This document shows positions 1 through 8,217 of a stretch of DNA of 11,785 nt, piece after piece. Below the pieces are notes generated by a model, which saw nothing but the letters and a program-made list of their open reading frames with translations, did not search any database and had not been told where the DNA came from. Numbering within the stretch: the first letter of the stretch is position 1; every line of letters starts with the position of its first letter. The position numbers and the translations under genes are program-made. The stretch is taken from NCBI GenBank assembly GCA_902774655.1, contig CACYJD010000009.1, positions 1 to 11,785 of the forward strand, in the 5' to 3' direction. Origin of the DNA: an uncultured Erysipelotrichaceae bacterium (lineage in GTDB: Bacteria > Bacillota_I > Bacilli_A > RFN20 > CAG-826).

Positions 1-559
1 AACCAAAGCGGCTAAACCAGCGCCACTACCACTAGAAGCCCATTGTTCCATGGTGACCCATTCCATAGTTGTGTAGTTGGTGTAAATTTGGAACCAGTCA
101 GCAACTAAACCAGTGAAGTTAAGTTTGCCATAACTACTTTGATAATAATAACTCTTAAGTGAATGCCATGTTGTATCTTCTTGAGCGCCAAAATAAGCAT
201 TGTAAATGTCTTGTTTGGTCTGCTCTTTAGTTCTATAGCCATCACCAACTTCGGTAACGTTACCGTTATAGTCGAAGTTATATTTACCAATGTATTCAGC
301 TGGGAAATCGGCGAATTCAACAGGAACAACTAAAACTTTTGTGTCTCCAACAGTAGGAGCAGGGTTACATTGCTTTTCTCCTAGACGTGTAACTTCTCTA
401 AGAGTGTCCTAGACGTGTAACTTCTCTAAGAGTGCTGTGATCGGTAGGACCTTCAGAGAACTTTCTTTGGTTCTTTGGACTAACAGCGTCTCCACAAGAT
501 GTAACAGTCAATAATAATGGGAACAAAGCAATTGAGGATAATAATTTTAACTTTTTCAT
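1..559 (-). pseudogene. Secreted lipoprotein, M6 metallopeptidase-like N-terminus, frameshifted and cut by the window edge
   Basis: Starts at ATG 559-557, with a GGGG Shine-Dalgarno 9 nt upstream. The first 22 residues form a lipoprotein signal peptide: MKKLK, a hydrophobic core, then lipobox VTS-C22, so the product should be a lipid-anchored surface protein. As given, the frame ends at TAG 400-398 after 53 codons, because a 28-nt tandem duplication (379-434) adds +1 nt. With one copy removed, the frame is open to the window edge, giving about 177 codons. That restored protein has VLVVPVEFADFP, then YNAYFG, then SLKSYYYQSSYGKL and FTG. This is the pattern of the N-terminal part of M6 (immune inhibitor A-like) secreted metallopeptidases; the HExxH zinc site would lie beyond the edge and is not seen, so protease activity is inferred. 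It has its own promoter and is separated from rpoC by a terminator. The broken state may be real, a phase-off state, or an assembly error. Confidence 0.72.
379..434. repeat. Exact 28-nt tandem duplication, two copies (379-406 and 407-434)
   Basis: The two units are identical over 28 nt and directly abut; the bases before and after do not continue the repeat. The unit length is not a multiple of three, so a two-copy allele shifts the lipoprotein frame and a one-copy allele restores it. Each unit carries a short imperfect inverted repeat around CTCTAAGAG. Confidence 0.95.
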
Positions 560-587
560 AATAAAAATCCCCTTTCTTAGTAAATGT

Positions 588-615
588 ATTATATTAAAAA
601 TCTAAATTTACACAA
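588..615 (-). promoter_or_regulatory. Promoter of the lipoprotein gene
   Basis: On the minus strand the -10 hexamer is a perfect TATAAT (588-593). The -35 is TTGTGT (610-615), matching the consensus in its first three bases, with a 16-nt spacer. It lies 29 nt upstream of the lipoprotein ATG and just after the rpoC terminator, so this gene is probably transcribed on its own by the housekeeping sigma factor. The perfect -10 makes this a fairly safe call; no operator is evident. Confidence 0.7.
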
Positions 616-621
616 TAAATT

Positions 622-656
622 TATTTAAAAGAGGGCCCTTCTAAAGAAGAACCCTC
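622..656 (-). terminator. Intrinsic terminator of the rplK-rpoC operon
   Basis: Minus-strand hairpin at 656-631: an 11-bp stem (GAGGG pairs with CCCTC, then TTCTTC with GAAGGG, including two G-T wobbles) closing a 4-nt TTTA loop, followed by TTTT (630-627) and an AT-rich stretch. It starts 26 nt after the rpoC stop codon, the expected position for a Rho-independent end to the operon. Confidence 0.88.
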
Positions 657-682
657 ATTATTTTGTTAATTAACCGCTTAAA

Positions 683-1516
683 TTATTCGTTAGATGCACG
701 GCGATCATAAGATTCAATATATTGACCTTTGATCTTCTTCATCTTACCTGCAACGGTGAATTCAGATGTTGGTTCATCGAAGACTTCTTCTGAATTACCA
801 CTACCGGCTGGAATAAGTTTACCAGTAATAACATTTTCTTTTAAGCCATGGAGTGGATCCATCTTGGCTTTAATTGCTGCATCAGTAAGAACTTGTGTTG
901 TTGTTTGGAATGAAGCGGCAGATAAGAAGGATTTGGTTTCAAGAGCAGCTTTGGTAATGCCAAGAACGATTTGTTTGGCAACAGCTGGTTTACCACCATT
1001 AAATAATACTTCTTCGTTTGCGGCTGTAAATTCATCAATATCAACACGAGTACCAGAGATAAGTCTAGTATCTCCAGCATCACTAATGATGACCTTACGG
1101 AGCATTTGTCTAACGATAACTTCAATGTGTTTATCAGAAATTCCGATACCTTGAGCACGATAGACCTTTTGAATTTCCTTAATCATATAGTTCTCAACAG
1201 CGACGTTATCGGTGTAATCCATTAAGAGTTTTGGAGCAATAGCACCTTCGGTGAGTTTTGCACCAGCCTTAACGACGTCACCTTTCTTAACGCGTAAGTG
1301 AGCACCATAAGCACTTGTTTGAGGAATTGTGTCGAATTCGTTTTTAACAGTAATTGTGTATTTACCATTATTTTCTTCAATAGATGTAACTTCACCACTA
1401 ATCTTTGAGATGAGAGCTTCACCTTTTGGATTACGAGCTTCGACAAGTTCTTGAACTCTAGGAAGACCTTGAGTAATATCGCTACCAGCAACACCACCAG
1501 TATGGAATGTTCTCAT
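683..1516 (-). CDS. rpoC: RNA polymerase beta' subunit, C-terminal fragment (after frameshift)
   Basis: This fragment holds the last 277 codons of rpoC. It begins with MRTFHTGG, the catalytic part of the trigger loop; the Met, Arg and His correspond to residues that contact the incoming nucleotide in other bacteria. It continues through the beta' C-terminal region, including GLPRVQELVEAR (positions 18-29 of the fragment) and, near the end, VAGKMKKIKGQYIESYDRR. The ATG at 1516 is an internal Met codon of the normal protein and not a natural start. It overlaps the stop of the upstream fragment as ATGA, but there is no Shine-Dalgarno suited to it. In an intact gene this would be continuous with the upstream fragment. 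The stop is TAA at 685-683, followed by the operon terminator. Confidence 0.9.
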   Translation of the reverse strand: MRTFHTGGVAGSDITQGLPRVQELVEARNPKGEALISKISGEVTSIEENNGKYTITVKNEFDTIPQTSAYGAHLRVKKGDVVKAGAKLTEGAIAPKLLMDYTDNVAVENYMIKEIQKVYRAQGIGISDKHIEVIVRQMLRKVIISDAGDTRLISGTRVDIDEFTAANEEVLFNGGKPAVAKQIVLGITKAALETKSFLSAASFQTTTQVLTDAAIKAKMDPLHGLKENVITGKLIPAGSGNSEEVFDEPTSEFTVAGKMKKIKGQYIESYDRRASNE

Positions 1517-4500
1517 GGTAAGTTGTGTACCAGGGATTGAGCAGCCATAATACCAACGGCTTCGCCAATCTTAACAAGTTTACCTGTAGCAAGGTTCTTA
1601 CCATAACAGTGGACACAGACACCATTTTTAGTTTCGCAACCAAATAAGGATCTGATTTCAACTTCTTTAATACCGGCATTGACAACGGCTGTAGCCATCT
1701 TTTCATCAATGAGTGTATTTTCAGGAACGATAACTTCACCAGTTTCTGGGTGAACAATAGCGCGTAAGGAGAATCTACCAACTAATCTATCGTATAGTGG
1801 GACGATTTCTTTTTGTTGTGCACTATTGATGATGGCACGGACAACAAATCCGTGGTCGGTGTGACAATCTTCTTCTCTAACGAGAACGTCTTGAGAGACG
1901 TCAACAAGACGACGTGTTAAGTAACCGGAGTCAGCGGTCTTTAAGGCTGTATCAGCACCACCCTTACGGGCACCGTGAGTAGCAATAAAGAATTCACTAA
2001 CGGTCATACCTTCACGGAAACATGACTTAATTGGAATTTCGATTGTTTCACCTTTAGGGTTACTCATAAGACCACGCATACCGGAAAGTTGGGTAATATT
2101 TGAGATGTTACCACGAGCACCGGAATCACTCATCATGAAGATAGGGTTTCTATTATCAGCTTGGAATTGAGCTGTAAGGTCTTTTTTAACCTTTTCAAGA
2201 GCGTTAGTCCAAACTGCAACGACTTCTTTATGATGTTCGGCTTCGTTAAGTAAGCCTTTTGCGTACATCTTATTGATCTTCTTAACTTGATCATCACCGC
2301 TATTAATAATTTCGCTCTTGTCTTTTAAGACAGGAACGTCAGCGATAGAGATTGTAAATCCAGCAACAGTAGAATATCTGAAGCCTTGGTCTTTCATCTT
2401 ATCAAGAACAGCACTGGTCTTGCTTGTGCCATAACGATGATAGATTTCATCAATAATATTTCCGAGATCTTTCTTCTTGAATGGTTGAACAAGAGGTTTA
2501 TTGTGGATGTATTCTTTGATATCTGTACCCATTGGTACAAAGAATGAGGCTTGATCTTCTTTTAAGTTATTTGTGCTTAGATCATTTAAGTATGGGAAGT
2601 CACTTGGGAAGATAAGGTTGAAGATAATTTTACCAACAGTAGTAATGAGGTAAGATTTCTTCATTTCCTCAGTGAATCCATCTTTTGATAGAGCGCTACC
2701 GCGGATAGCGATTCTTGTATGTAAGTGAATTTGCTTTGTTTGGTAAGCTAAGATAACTTCATCAATTGATTTGAAGACTTTACCTTCGCTTTCACCATAA
2801 AGTGTGTAATTTTCAGCTTCTTCAAGATCGCCTTTAGCTTCTCTACGTTCTGCTCTTGCAAGTAAGGATTCTTTGGATTCTTCAAGAGTTAAGTAATAGT
2901 TACCTAAAACCATGTCTTGGGATGGTGTAACGATAGGTTTACCATCTTTAGGACCAAGAATGTTGTTACTAGCGAGCATAAGCTCGAGAGCTTCTTGTTG
3001 GGCTGCTCTAGAAAGTGGAAGGTGGACGGCCATTTGGTCACCATCGAAGTCAGCGTTAAATCCAGTACAAACAAGTGGGTGTAAGCGGATAGCTCTACCA
3101 TCAACAAGTTTTGGTTGGAACGCTTGAATACCTAAACGGTGAAGTGTAGGAGCACGGTTGAGTAAGACTGGATGATCTCCGATGATTTCTTCAACGATGT
3201 CGAAGACTACGGAGTCATATTGGTCAATAATTCTATCGGCTGCCTTATGGGCGTTAACGTATCCACGTTTAATTAATAGATTTGCGATATATGGTCTAAG
3301 TAATTGAATAGCCATTTCGCGTGGAAGACCGCATTGATACATCTTTAGATCTGGTCCAACAGCGATAACGGAACGACCGGAATAGTCGACACGTTTACCG
3401 AGTAAGTTTTGTCTAAAGCGACCTTGTTTACCTTTTAAGGAACTGGAGAGAGATTTAAGGGCTCTACCACCGGCACCTTGAACAGGTTTATTTCTTCTTC
3501 CGTTATCGATTAAAGCATCGACTGCTTCTTGAAGCATTCTTCTACCGTTCATTAAGATGACGTTAGGTGCTTTTAAATCGATAAGTTTTTTAAGTCTAGC
3601 GTTACGTGTAATGACTTTACGATAAAGTTCATTTAAGTCACTTGCGGCGAATCTGCCACCATCAAGTTGAAGCATTGGACGTAAATCAGGTGGAATTACA
3701 GGAATAACATCTAAGACCATCCATTCTGGACGGTTATTGCTATTCTTGAATGCTTCAATAACTTCTAGACGTTTAATTAATTTAGCACGCTTTTGTTCTT
3801 TAGCAGTGACTAAATCATTTTTGATTTGAACGATTTCGGCTTCGAGGTCAACTTCGCGAAGTAATTTTTGAATACTTGCAGCACCTTCACCGAATTCTGC
3901 TCCAGTGTATTTAGAAATAAGTTTAGAAACACTAGAGAAGTCAAAAGCTTCTTGTGGGCTAGAGAGTTTTTCAATGAAGCCGAGAGCTCTTTCGTAATCG
4001 GCACTACCTTCATCGATAGTTGGTAAAATATCGTTAATTGCAGCGACGAATTCGACACGAGCGGTCTTTTCATCTAAAACTTCTTTAGCTTTAAGAACTT
4101 TTGAAGATCCTGGATTAAGGACAATGTGGCTAACGAAGTAGACGACTTCTTCGAGTTGTTTTGGAGAAACATCAAGAACTAAACCGATTCTACTAGGAAT
4201 ACCTTTTAGGTACCAGATGTGGGTACATGGTGAAACAAGTTCAATATGACCCATTCTTTCTCTTCTAACATCTTTAGAAGTGACTTCAACACCACACTTG
4301 TCACAAACTTGACCAGCAAATTTGATCTTTTTTAATTTGCCACAGTGGCATTCGTAGTCTTTAGCAGGACCAAAAATCTTTTCACAGAATAAACCATCTG
4401 GTTCTGGTTTTTGGCTACGATAGTTAATGGTTTCAGGTTTAGTTACTTCACCATGAGACCATTGTCTAATACGCTCAGGAGAGGCAAGACCCACCTTAAT

Positions 4501-4527
4501 GGAAGCTAAACGATTTACATCAAACAT
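1513..4527 (-). CDS. rpoC: RNA polymerase beta' subunit, N-terminal and catalytic fragment
   Basis: Catalytic subunit of RNA polymerase. Residues 1-998 are genuine beta'; the last six (LVHNLP) are out of frame. Visible landmarks: N-terminal zinc site C60, C62, C75, C78 in the YECHCGK...CDKCGVEV region; the active-site loop NADFDGDQM at 491-499, whose three Asp (493, 495, 497) hold the catalytic magnesium; the bridge helix from about 850 (THGARKGGADTALKTADSGY); and the second zinc site C888, C964, C971, C974. The frame then breaks just before the trigger loop. Start is ATG 4527 with AAGGAGGT 8 nt upstream, which overlaps the rpoB stop codon; only 14 nt separate the genes, so translation is probably linked. 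Residue 857 in the bridge helix is Gly where most bacteria have Leu. Confidence 0.93.
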   Translation of the reverse strand: MFDVNRLASIKVGLASPERIRQWSHGEVTKPETINYRSQKPEPDGLFCEKIFGPAKDYECHCGKLKKIKFAGQVCDKCGVEVTSKDVRRERMGHIELVSPCTHIWYLKGIPSRIGLVLDVSPKQLEEVVYFVSHIVLNPGSSKVLKAKEVLDEKTARVEFVAAINDILPTIDEGSADYERALGFIEKLSSPQEAFDFSSVSKLISKYTGAEFGEGAASIQKLLREVDLEAEIVQIKNDLVTAKEQKRAKLIKRLEVIEAFKNSNNRPEWMVLDVIPVIPPDLRPMLQLDGGRFAASDLNELYRKVITRNARLKKLIDLKAPNVILMNGRRMLQEAVDALIDNGRRNKPVQGAGGRALKSLSSSLKGKQGRFRQNLLGKRVDYSGRSVIAVGPDLKMYQCGLPREMAIQLLRPYIANLLIKRGYVNAHKAADRIIDQYDSVVFDIVEEIIGDHPVLLNRAPTLHRLGIQAFQPKLVDGRAIRLHPLVCTGFNADFDGDQMAVHLPLSRAAQQEALELMLASNNILGPKDGKPIVTPSQDMVLGNYYLTLEESKESLLARAERREAKGDLEEAENYTLYGESEGKVFKSIDEVILAYQTKQIHLHTRIAIRGSALSKDGFTEEMKKSYLITTVGKIIFNLIFPSDFPYLNDLSTNNLKEDQASFFVPMGTDIKEYIHNKPLVQPFKKKDLGNIIDEIYHRYGTSKTSAVLDKMKDQGFRYSTVAGFTISIADVPVLKDKSEIINSGDDQVKKINKMYAKGLLNEAEHHKEVVAVWTNALEKVKKDLTAQFQADNRNPIFMMSDSGARGNISNITQLSGMRGLMSNPKGETIEIPIKSCFREGMTVSEFFIATHGARKGGADTALKTADSGYLTRRLVDVSQDVLVREEDCHTDHGFVVRAIINSAQQKEIVPLYDRLVGRFSLRAIVHPETGEVIVPENTLIDEKMATAVVNAGIKEVEIRSLFGCETKNGVCVHCYGKNLATGKLVKIGEAVGIMAAQSLVHNLP

Positions 4528-4541
4528 CTTTCCTTACCTCC

Positions 4542-7500
4542 TTAGCTTAAGATTGCTGCAATAGCTTCGCTAATATCATCAGATTTGCTAGATGACATTA
4601 CTTCGACTTCACGTTCTTCTTCAGAAGCGTTACCGCCGACCATGTTTCTAATTGCAGAATTAATCTTTCTTTCTTCTTGTTGTGCTTCTTTTGCTAACGC
4701 ATCAGTATCGATGGTTTTACCATCAACATCATAGAGGTTAACATCCATACATAGAGCACTGAGTTCTTTAACGAGAACCTTGAAGGCTTCTGGAATACCT
4801 GGTTTTGGTAATTCTTGGCCTTTAATAATGGCTTCGTAAGTTTTTCTTCTACCTACTCTATCATCACTCTTAATGGTTAAGATTTCTTCTAGTGTATGGG
4901 CAGCACCATAGGCTTCAAGAGCCCAGACTTCCATTTCACCAAATCTTTGACCACCGTTTTGGGCTTTACCACCAAGAGGTTGTTGTGTAACTAATGAATA
5001 AGGACCTGTAGCACGGGCGTGTAATTTATCATCGACCATGTGGACAAGTTTAATCATATACATAACACCGACAGAGATTCTTTCGTCGAATCTATCACCT
5101 GTACGACCATCGTATAAGATTGTCTTACCATCTTCTGGGATACCAGCTTCTTTCATAAGTGAATAGAATTCTTCGTTAGAAATACCATCGAAGACTGGAG
5201 TAGCAACTTTAAGTCCTAACTTCTTACAAGCAAGACCTAAGTGAATTTCTAAGATTTGTCCGATATTCATACGAGATGGAACACCGAGTGGGTTAAGCAT
5301 GATATCAATTGGAGTACCATCTGCTAAGAATGGCATATCTTCAACTGGTAAGATTCTTGAGATAACACCCTTGTTACCATGACGACCGGACATCTTATCA
5401 CCTTCAGAGATTTTACGTTTTTGGACAACGTAGACTCTGATGGATTTTCTGACACCATTTCCTGGATCATCACCGTTTTCTCTAGAGAAGATCTTGACGT
5501 CTAGAACGATACCTGCACCACCATGAGGAACACGGAGGGATGTATCCTTCATATCTTTGGTCTTATCTTTAAAGATAGCAGCGAGAAGTTTTTCTTCTGG
5601 TGTAGGTTCAGTAATACCTTTAGGTGTTACTTTACCGACAAGAATATCACCTTCATGGACTTCACTACCTGGAATGATAATACCGTTTTCATCAAGGAAA
5701 GCTTTGCTTTCTTCGCTAGTATTTGGAATATCACGAGTGATGTCTTCAGGTCCAAGCTTAGTCTCACGGCAGTCAACTGTATATTCTTCAATGTGAATAG
5801 AAGTATATGTGTCGTCTTTGACTAATTTTTCAGACATGATGACAGCGTCTTCATAGTTATATCCTTCCCAGGTCATGAAGGCGATGGTAACGTTTTGACC
5901 TAAAGCGAGGTCACCGTTATCCATAGCTGGACCATCGGCGAGGATATCACCTTTTTTGACTGTATCACCAACTTTGACTCTGGCGACTTGGTTAATGCAA
6001 GTACCATTGTTTGAACGTTGGAATTTTTGTAATAAGTAGACTCTATCAAAGTCTTTTCCTTCGATCTTTTCTCTTACAACAACTTTTTGTGAGTCAACGT
6101 ATCTAATGACACCGTCTCCTGCACTGACAACTGCTAAACCAGCATCTTTAGCGATCTTATATTCTAGACCTGTTCCAACAAATGGAGCGTGTGGTCTAAG
6201 AAGTGGAAGAGCTTGACGTTGCATGTTAGCACCCATAAGAGCACGGGTAGTATCATCGTTTTCAAGGAATGGAATACAAGCGGTAGCGATTGAGACAATT
6301 TGTTTTGGAGAAACGTCGATGTAGTCGACAAGATCAGGAGCGACTAAGACGTTATCACCATTAAATCTAGCAATGACTTCCTTATCTATAATGAATCCAT
6401 CTTTATCAAGTTGAACATTAGCTTGGGCAATGTAGTGATCACGTTCCATATCTGCTGATAAGTAACGTGTTTCATCAGTAACTTGTCCACCAGCTTTGAC
6501 AACACGATATGGAGTTTCAATAAATCCATATTTGTTGATCTTAGCATAGCTAGCTAAGTTGTTAATAAGACCAATGTTTTGACCTTCAGGTGTCTCAATT
6601 GGACAGATTCTACCATAGTGAGTTGGGTGAACGTCACGAACGGCCATAGAGGCACGGTCACGAGTAATACCACCTGGACCAAGAGCAGATAATCTTCTCT
6701 TATTGGTTAACTCAGCTAATGGGTTAGTTTGATCCATGAATTGAGAAAGTTGAGAACTTGCAAAGAATTCACGGATTGCACTTTGTAGAGGCTTAATGTT
6801 CATTAATGAGTGCATTGTAACTGTTTGCATATCACTAATGGACATCTTTTGTTGAACGGTCTTGACCATCTTGGTTAAACCTTGACGGAATTGACCTTGT
6901 AAAAGTTCACCGACGCAGCGGATTCTTCTGTTACCTAAGTTATCAATATCATCAGTTTCACCGAAACCACTGATAATGTTCATTAAATAAGAGAAGAGAG
7001 CGACAACATCACTGAAGGCAACACAGCTTACGGTGAGATTTAAGTCTGTACCGATAATGTTGGTTGTTTCTTTTTGTTTGTCATCGACATAAACTTTGAC
7101 AATATTGACGTGGCCATTAAAGATTTCTGCTAAATCTGGGGCATCTTTACCCTTTTGGCAGTTTCTATATAAAGCGTCAATTAAGTGTTGACTTGCTTTA
7201 AGAACTTTTTCATGGGCACCTTTCTCAAAGAATTCCATGTCCATGAGCTTGCGCACGTCTTCTTTAGATATATAATCACCCTTCTTATAGACGATTTCGC
7301 CATCTTTGCTGACTAAGTTTTCAGCTAAGTAACGACCAGCAAGTCTATTGTAGATTCCGAGTTTTGTGCGGAATTTAAATCTACCTGCGCGACCTAAGTC
7401 ATATCTTCTATAGTCGAAGAATAATTGAACTAAATAGTTGGAAACAGATTCTGTAGTGACTGGTTCACCAGGTTTTAGTTTTCTAAAGATCTCAGTGAGA

Positions 7501-8198
7501 GCGTCTAAAGAATCTGAAACGTTCTTATCTTTTTCAATGGTGTTCACGAGGAATGGGTGTTCACCAAAGAGTTTTGTTAGTTGTTTTGGATCGTCTAAGC
7601 CAATTGCTTTTAAAAGTAATGTGGCGTTCATCTTCTTTTGACGATTAATTCTTACACCAATTAAATCTTTTTGGTCAGTTTCGAATTCTAACCAAGGACC
7701 ACGTGTAGGAATTAAGTCGGCTTCGTAGATGTACTTACCGGATTTATCTAAATCCTTACTTAAATAAGCACCTGGAGAACGAACAATTTGGCTAACAATA
7801 ACACGTTCTGCACCATTAACGATAAATGTTCCGCTTTCTGTCATGAGTGGAATATCACCCATGAAGACTTCACTTTCTTTAATTTCTCCAGTATCAGCAA
7901 ATCTAAGCATTAGCTTTACTTTTAATGGAGCGCTATAGGTGTAGTCACGAGCTTTACATTGTAGATATGTATATTTTGGTTCCTTAAGTTCACTTGAAAC
8001 GTAATCAATGAAGACATCATCAGAGTAATTTGCGATAGGGAAAATTTCTCTAAGGACTTCATCAAGACCTTTTTCAAGGAACCACTTATAGGAATCAGTT
8101 TGAATTTCTACAAGGTTTGGAAGTTCAAGAGAACCAGAAATTTTAGAAAAATTAATTCTATCATTTGGAAGTCTTGGATATTCTGTTAATTTTTTCAT
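4542..8198 (-). CDS. rpoB: RNA polymerase beta subunit
   Basis: Second large catalytic subunit of RNA polymerase, 1218 residues, complete (B. subtilis RpoB is about 1193). It shows the normal N-terminus (KISGSLELPNLVEIQ), the fork loop and rifampicin pocket (SSQLSQFMDQ at about 482-491), RRLSALGPGGITRDRA just after it, and the nucleic-acid and active-site segment KMSGRHGNKGVISRI (His at 940). The C-terminal anchor GGKAQNGGQRFGEMEVWALE contacts beta'. Residue 499 is Asn where rifampicin-sensitive bacteria have His (E. coli H526); the Asp and Ser equivalents of D516 and S531 are unchanged. Start is ATG 8198 with AAGGAG 6 nt upstream, 19 nt after the methyltransferase stop. The stop TAA runs into the Shine-Dalgarno of rpoC. 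No intein or internal frameshift was seen. Confidence 0.98.
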   Translation of the reverse strand: MKKLTEYPRLPNDRINFSKISGSLELPNLVEIQTDSYKWFLEKGLDEVLREIFPIANYSDDVFIDYVSSELKEPKYTYLQCKARDYTYSAPLKVKLMLRFADTGEIKESEVFMGDIPLMTESGTFIVNGAERVIVSQIVRSPGAYLSKDLDKSGKYIYEADLIPTRGPWLEFETDQKDLIGVRINRQKKMNATLLLKAIGLDDPKQLTKLFGEHPFLVNTIEKDKNVSDSLDALTEIFRKLKPGEPVTTESVSNYLVQLFFDYRRYDLGRAGRFKFRTKLGIYNRLAGRYLAENLVSKDGEIVYKKGDYISKEDVRKLMDMEFFEKGAHEKVLKASQHLIDALYRNCQKGKDAPDLAEIFNGHVNIVKVYVDDKQKETTNIIGTDLNLTVSCVAFSDVVALFSYLMNIISGFGETDDIDNLGNRRIRCVGELLQGQFRQGLTKMVKTVQQKMSISDMQTVTMHSLMNIKPLQSAIREFFASSQLSQFMDQTNPLAELTNKRRLSALGPGGITRDRASMAVRDVHPTHYGRICPIETPEGQNIGLINNLASYAKINKYGFIETPYRVVKAGGQVTDETRYLSADMERDHYIAQANVQLDKDGFIIDKEVIARFNGDNVLVAPDLVDYIDVSPKQIVSIATACIPFLENDDTTRALMGANMQRQALPLLRPHAPFVGTGLEYKIAKDAGLAVVSAGDGVIRYVDSQKVVVREKIEGKDFDRVYLLQKFQRSNNGTCINQVARVKVGDTVKKGDILADGPAMDNGDLALGQNVTIAFMTWEGYNYEDAVIMSEKLVKDDTYTSIHIEEYTVDCRETKLGPEDITRDIPNTSEESKAFLDENGIIIPGSEVHEGDILVGKVTPKGITEPTPEEKLLAAIFKDKTKDMKDTSLRVPHGGAGIVLDVKIFSRENGDDPGNGVRKSIRVYVVQKRKISEGDKMSGRHGNKGVISRILPVEDMPFLADGTPIDIMLNPLGVPSRMNIGQILEIHLGLACKKLGLKVATPVFDGISNEEFYSLMKEAGIPEDGKTILYDGRTGDRFDERISVGVMYMIKLVHMVDDKLHARATGPYSLVTQQPLGGKAQNGGQRFGEMEVWALEAYGAAHTLEEILTIKSDDRVGRRKTYEAIIKGQELPKPGIPEAFKVLVKELSALCMDVNLYDVDGKTIDTDALAKEAQQEERKINSAIRNMVGGNASEEEREVEVMSSSKSDDISEAIAAILS

Positions 8199-8217
8199 GT
8201 ACGGCTCCTTTACGTTA

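Larger units (their letters stand above)
683..4527 (-). pseudogene. rpoC: rpoC considered as one gene: broken by a 10-nt deletion at about 1534/1535
   Basis: Compared with the family motif AAQSIGEPGTQLTMRTFH, the sequence reads AAQS and then leaves frame. Putting back 10 nt between 1534 and 1535 (codons for Ile-Gly-Glu-Pro would complete the motif) restores one frame of about 1284 residues. That is longer than B. subtilis RpoC (about 1199) but near the size I recall for mycoplasmas. The rest of the gene is intact and conserved, with no other stop or decay. Since beta' is essential and the missing residues are shared by bacterial, archaeal and eukaryotic polymerases, I think the gene is functional in the organism and that the sequence here is faulty. 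A genuine lesion in a dying cell lineage or a second rpoC copy is much less likely. Confidence 0.8.

Noticed and set aside
105..329. 74-residue minus-strand ORF at the left end.
   Set aside because: It is out of frame with the M6-like lipoprotein reading, which has a signal peptide and family motifs; this frame shows none.
729..1154. 141-codon plus-strand ORF opposite rpoC.
   Set aside because: Antisense shadow of a conserved coding region; no promoter or ribosome-binding site.
1513..1516. A natural split of beta' into two coupled proteins (ATGA overlap), as in cyanobacterial or archaeal polymerases.
   Set aside because: Conserved residues IGE(P) are missing at the joint, there is no ribosome-binding site for the second part, and the cut is inside the catalytic trigger-loop region.
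1530..1540. Programmed -1 frameshift at TCCC restoring rpoC.
   Set aside because: It would yield AAQSPGTQ, still three universal residues short, with no slippery heptamer or clear downstream stimulator.
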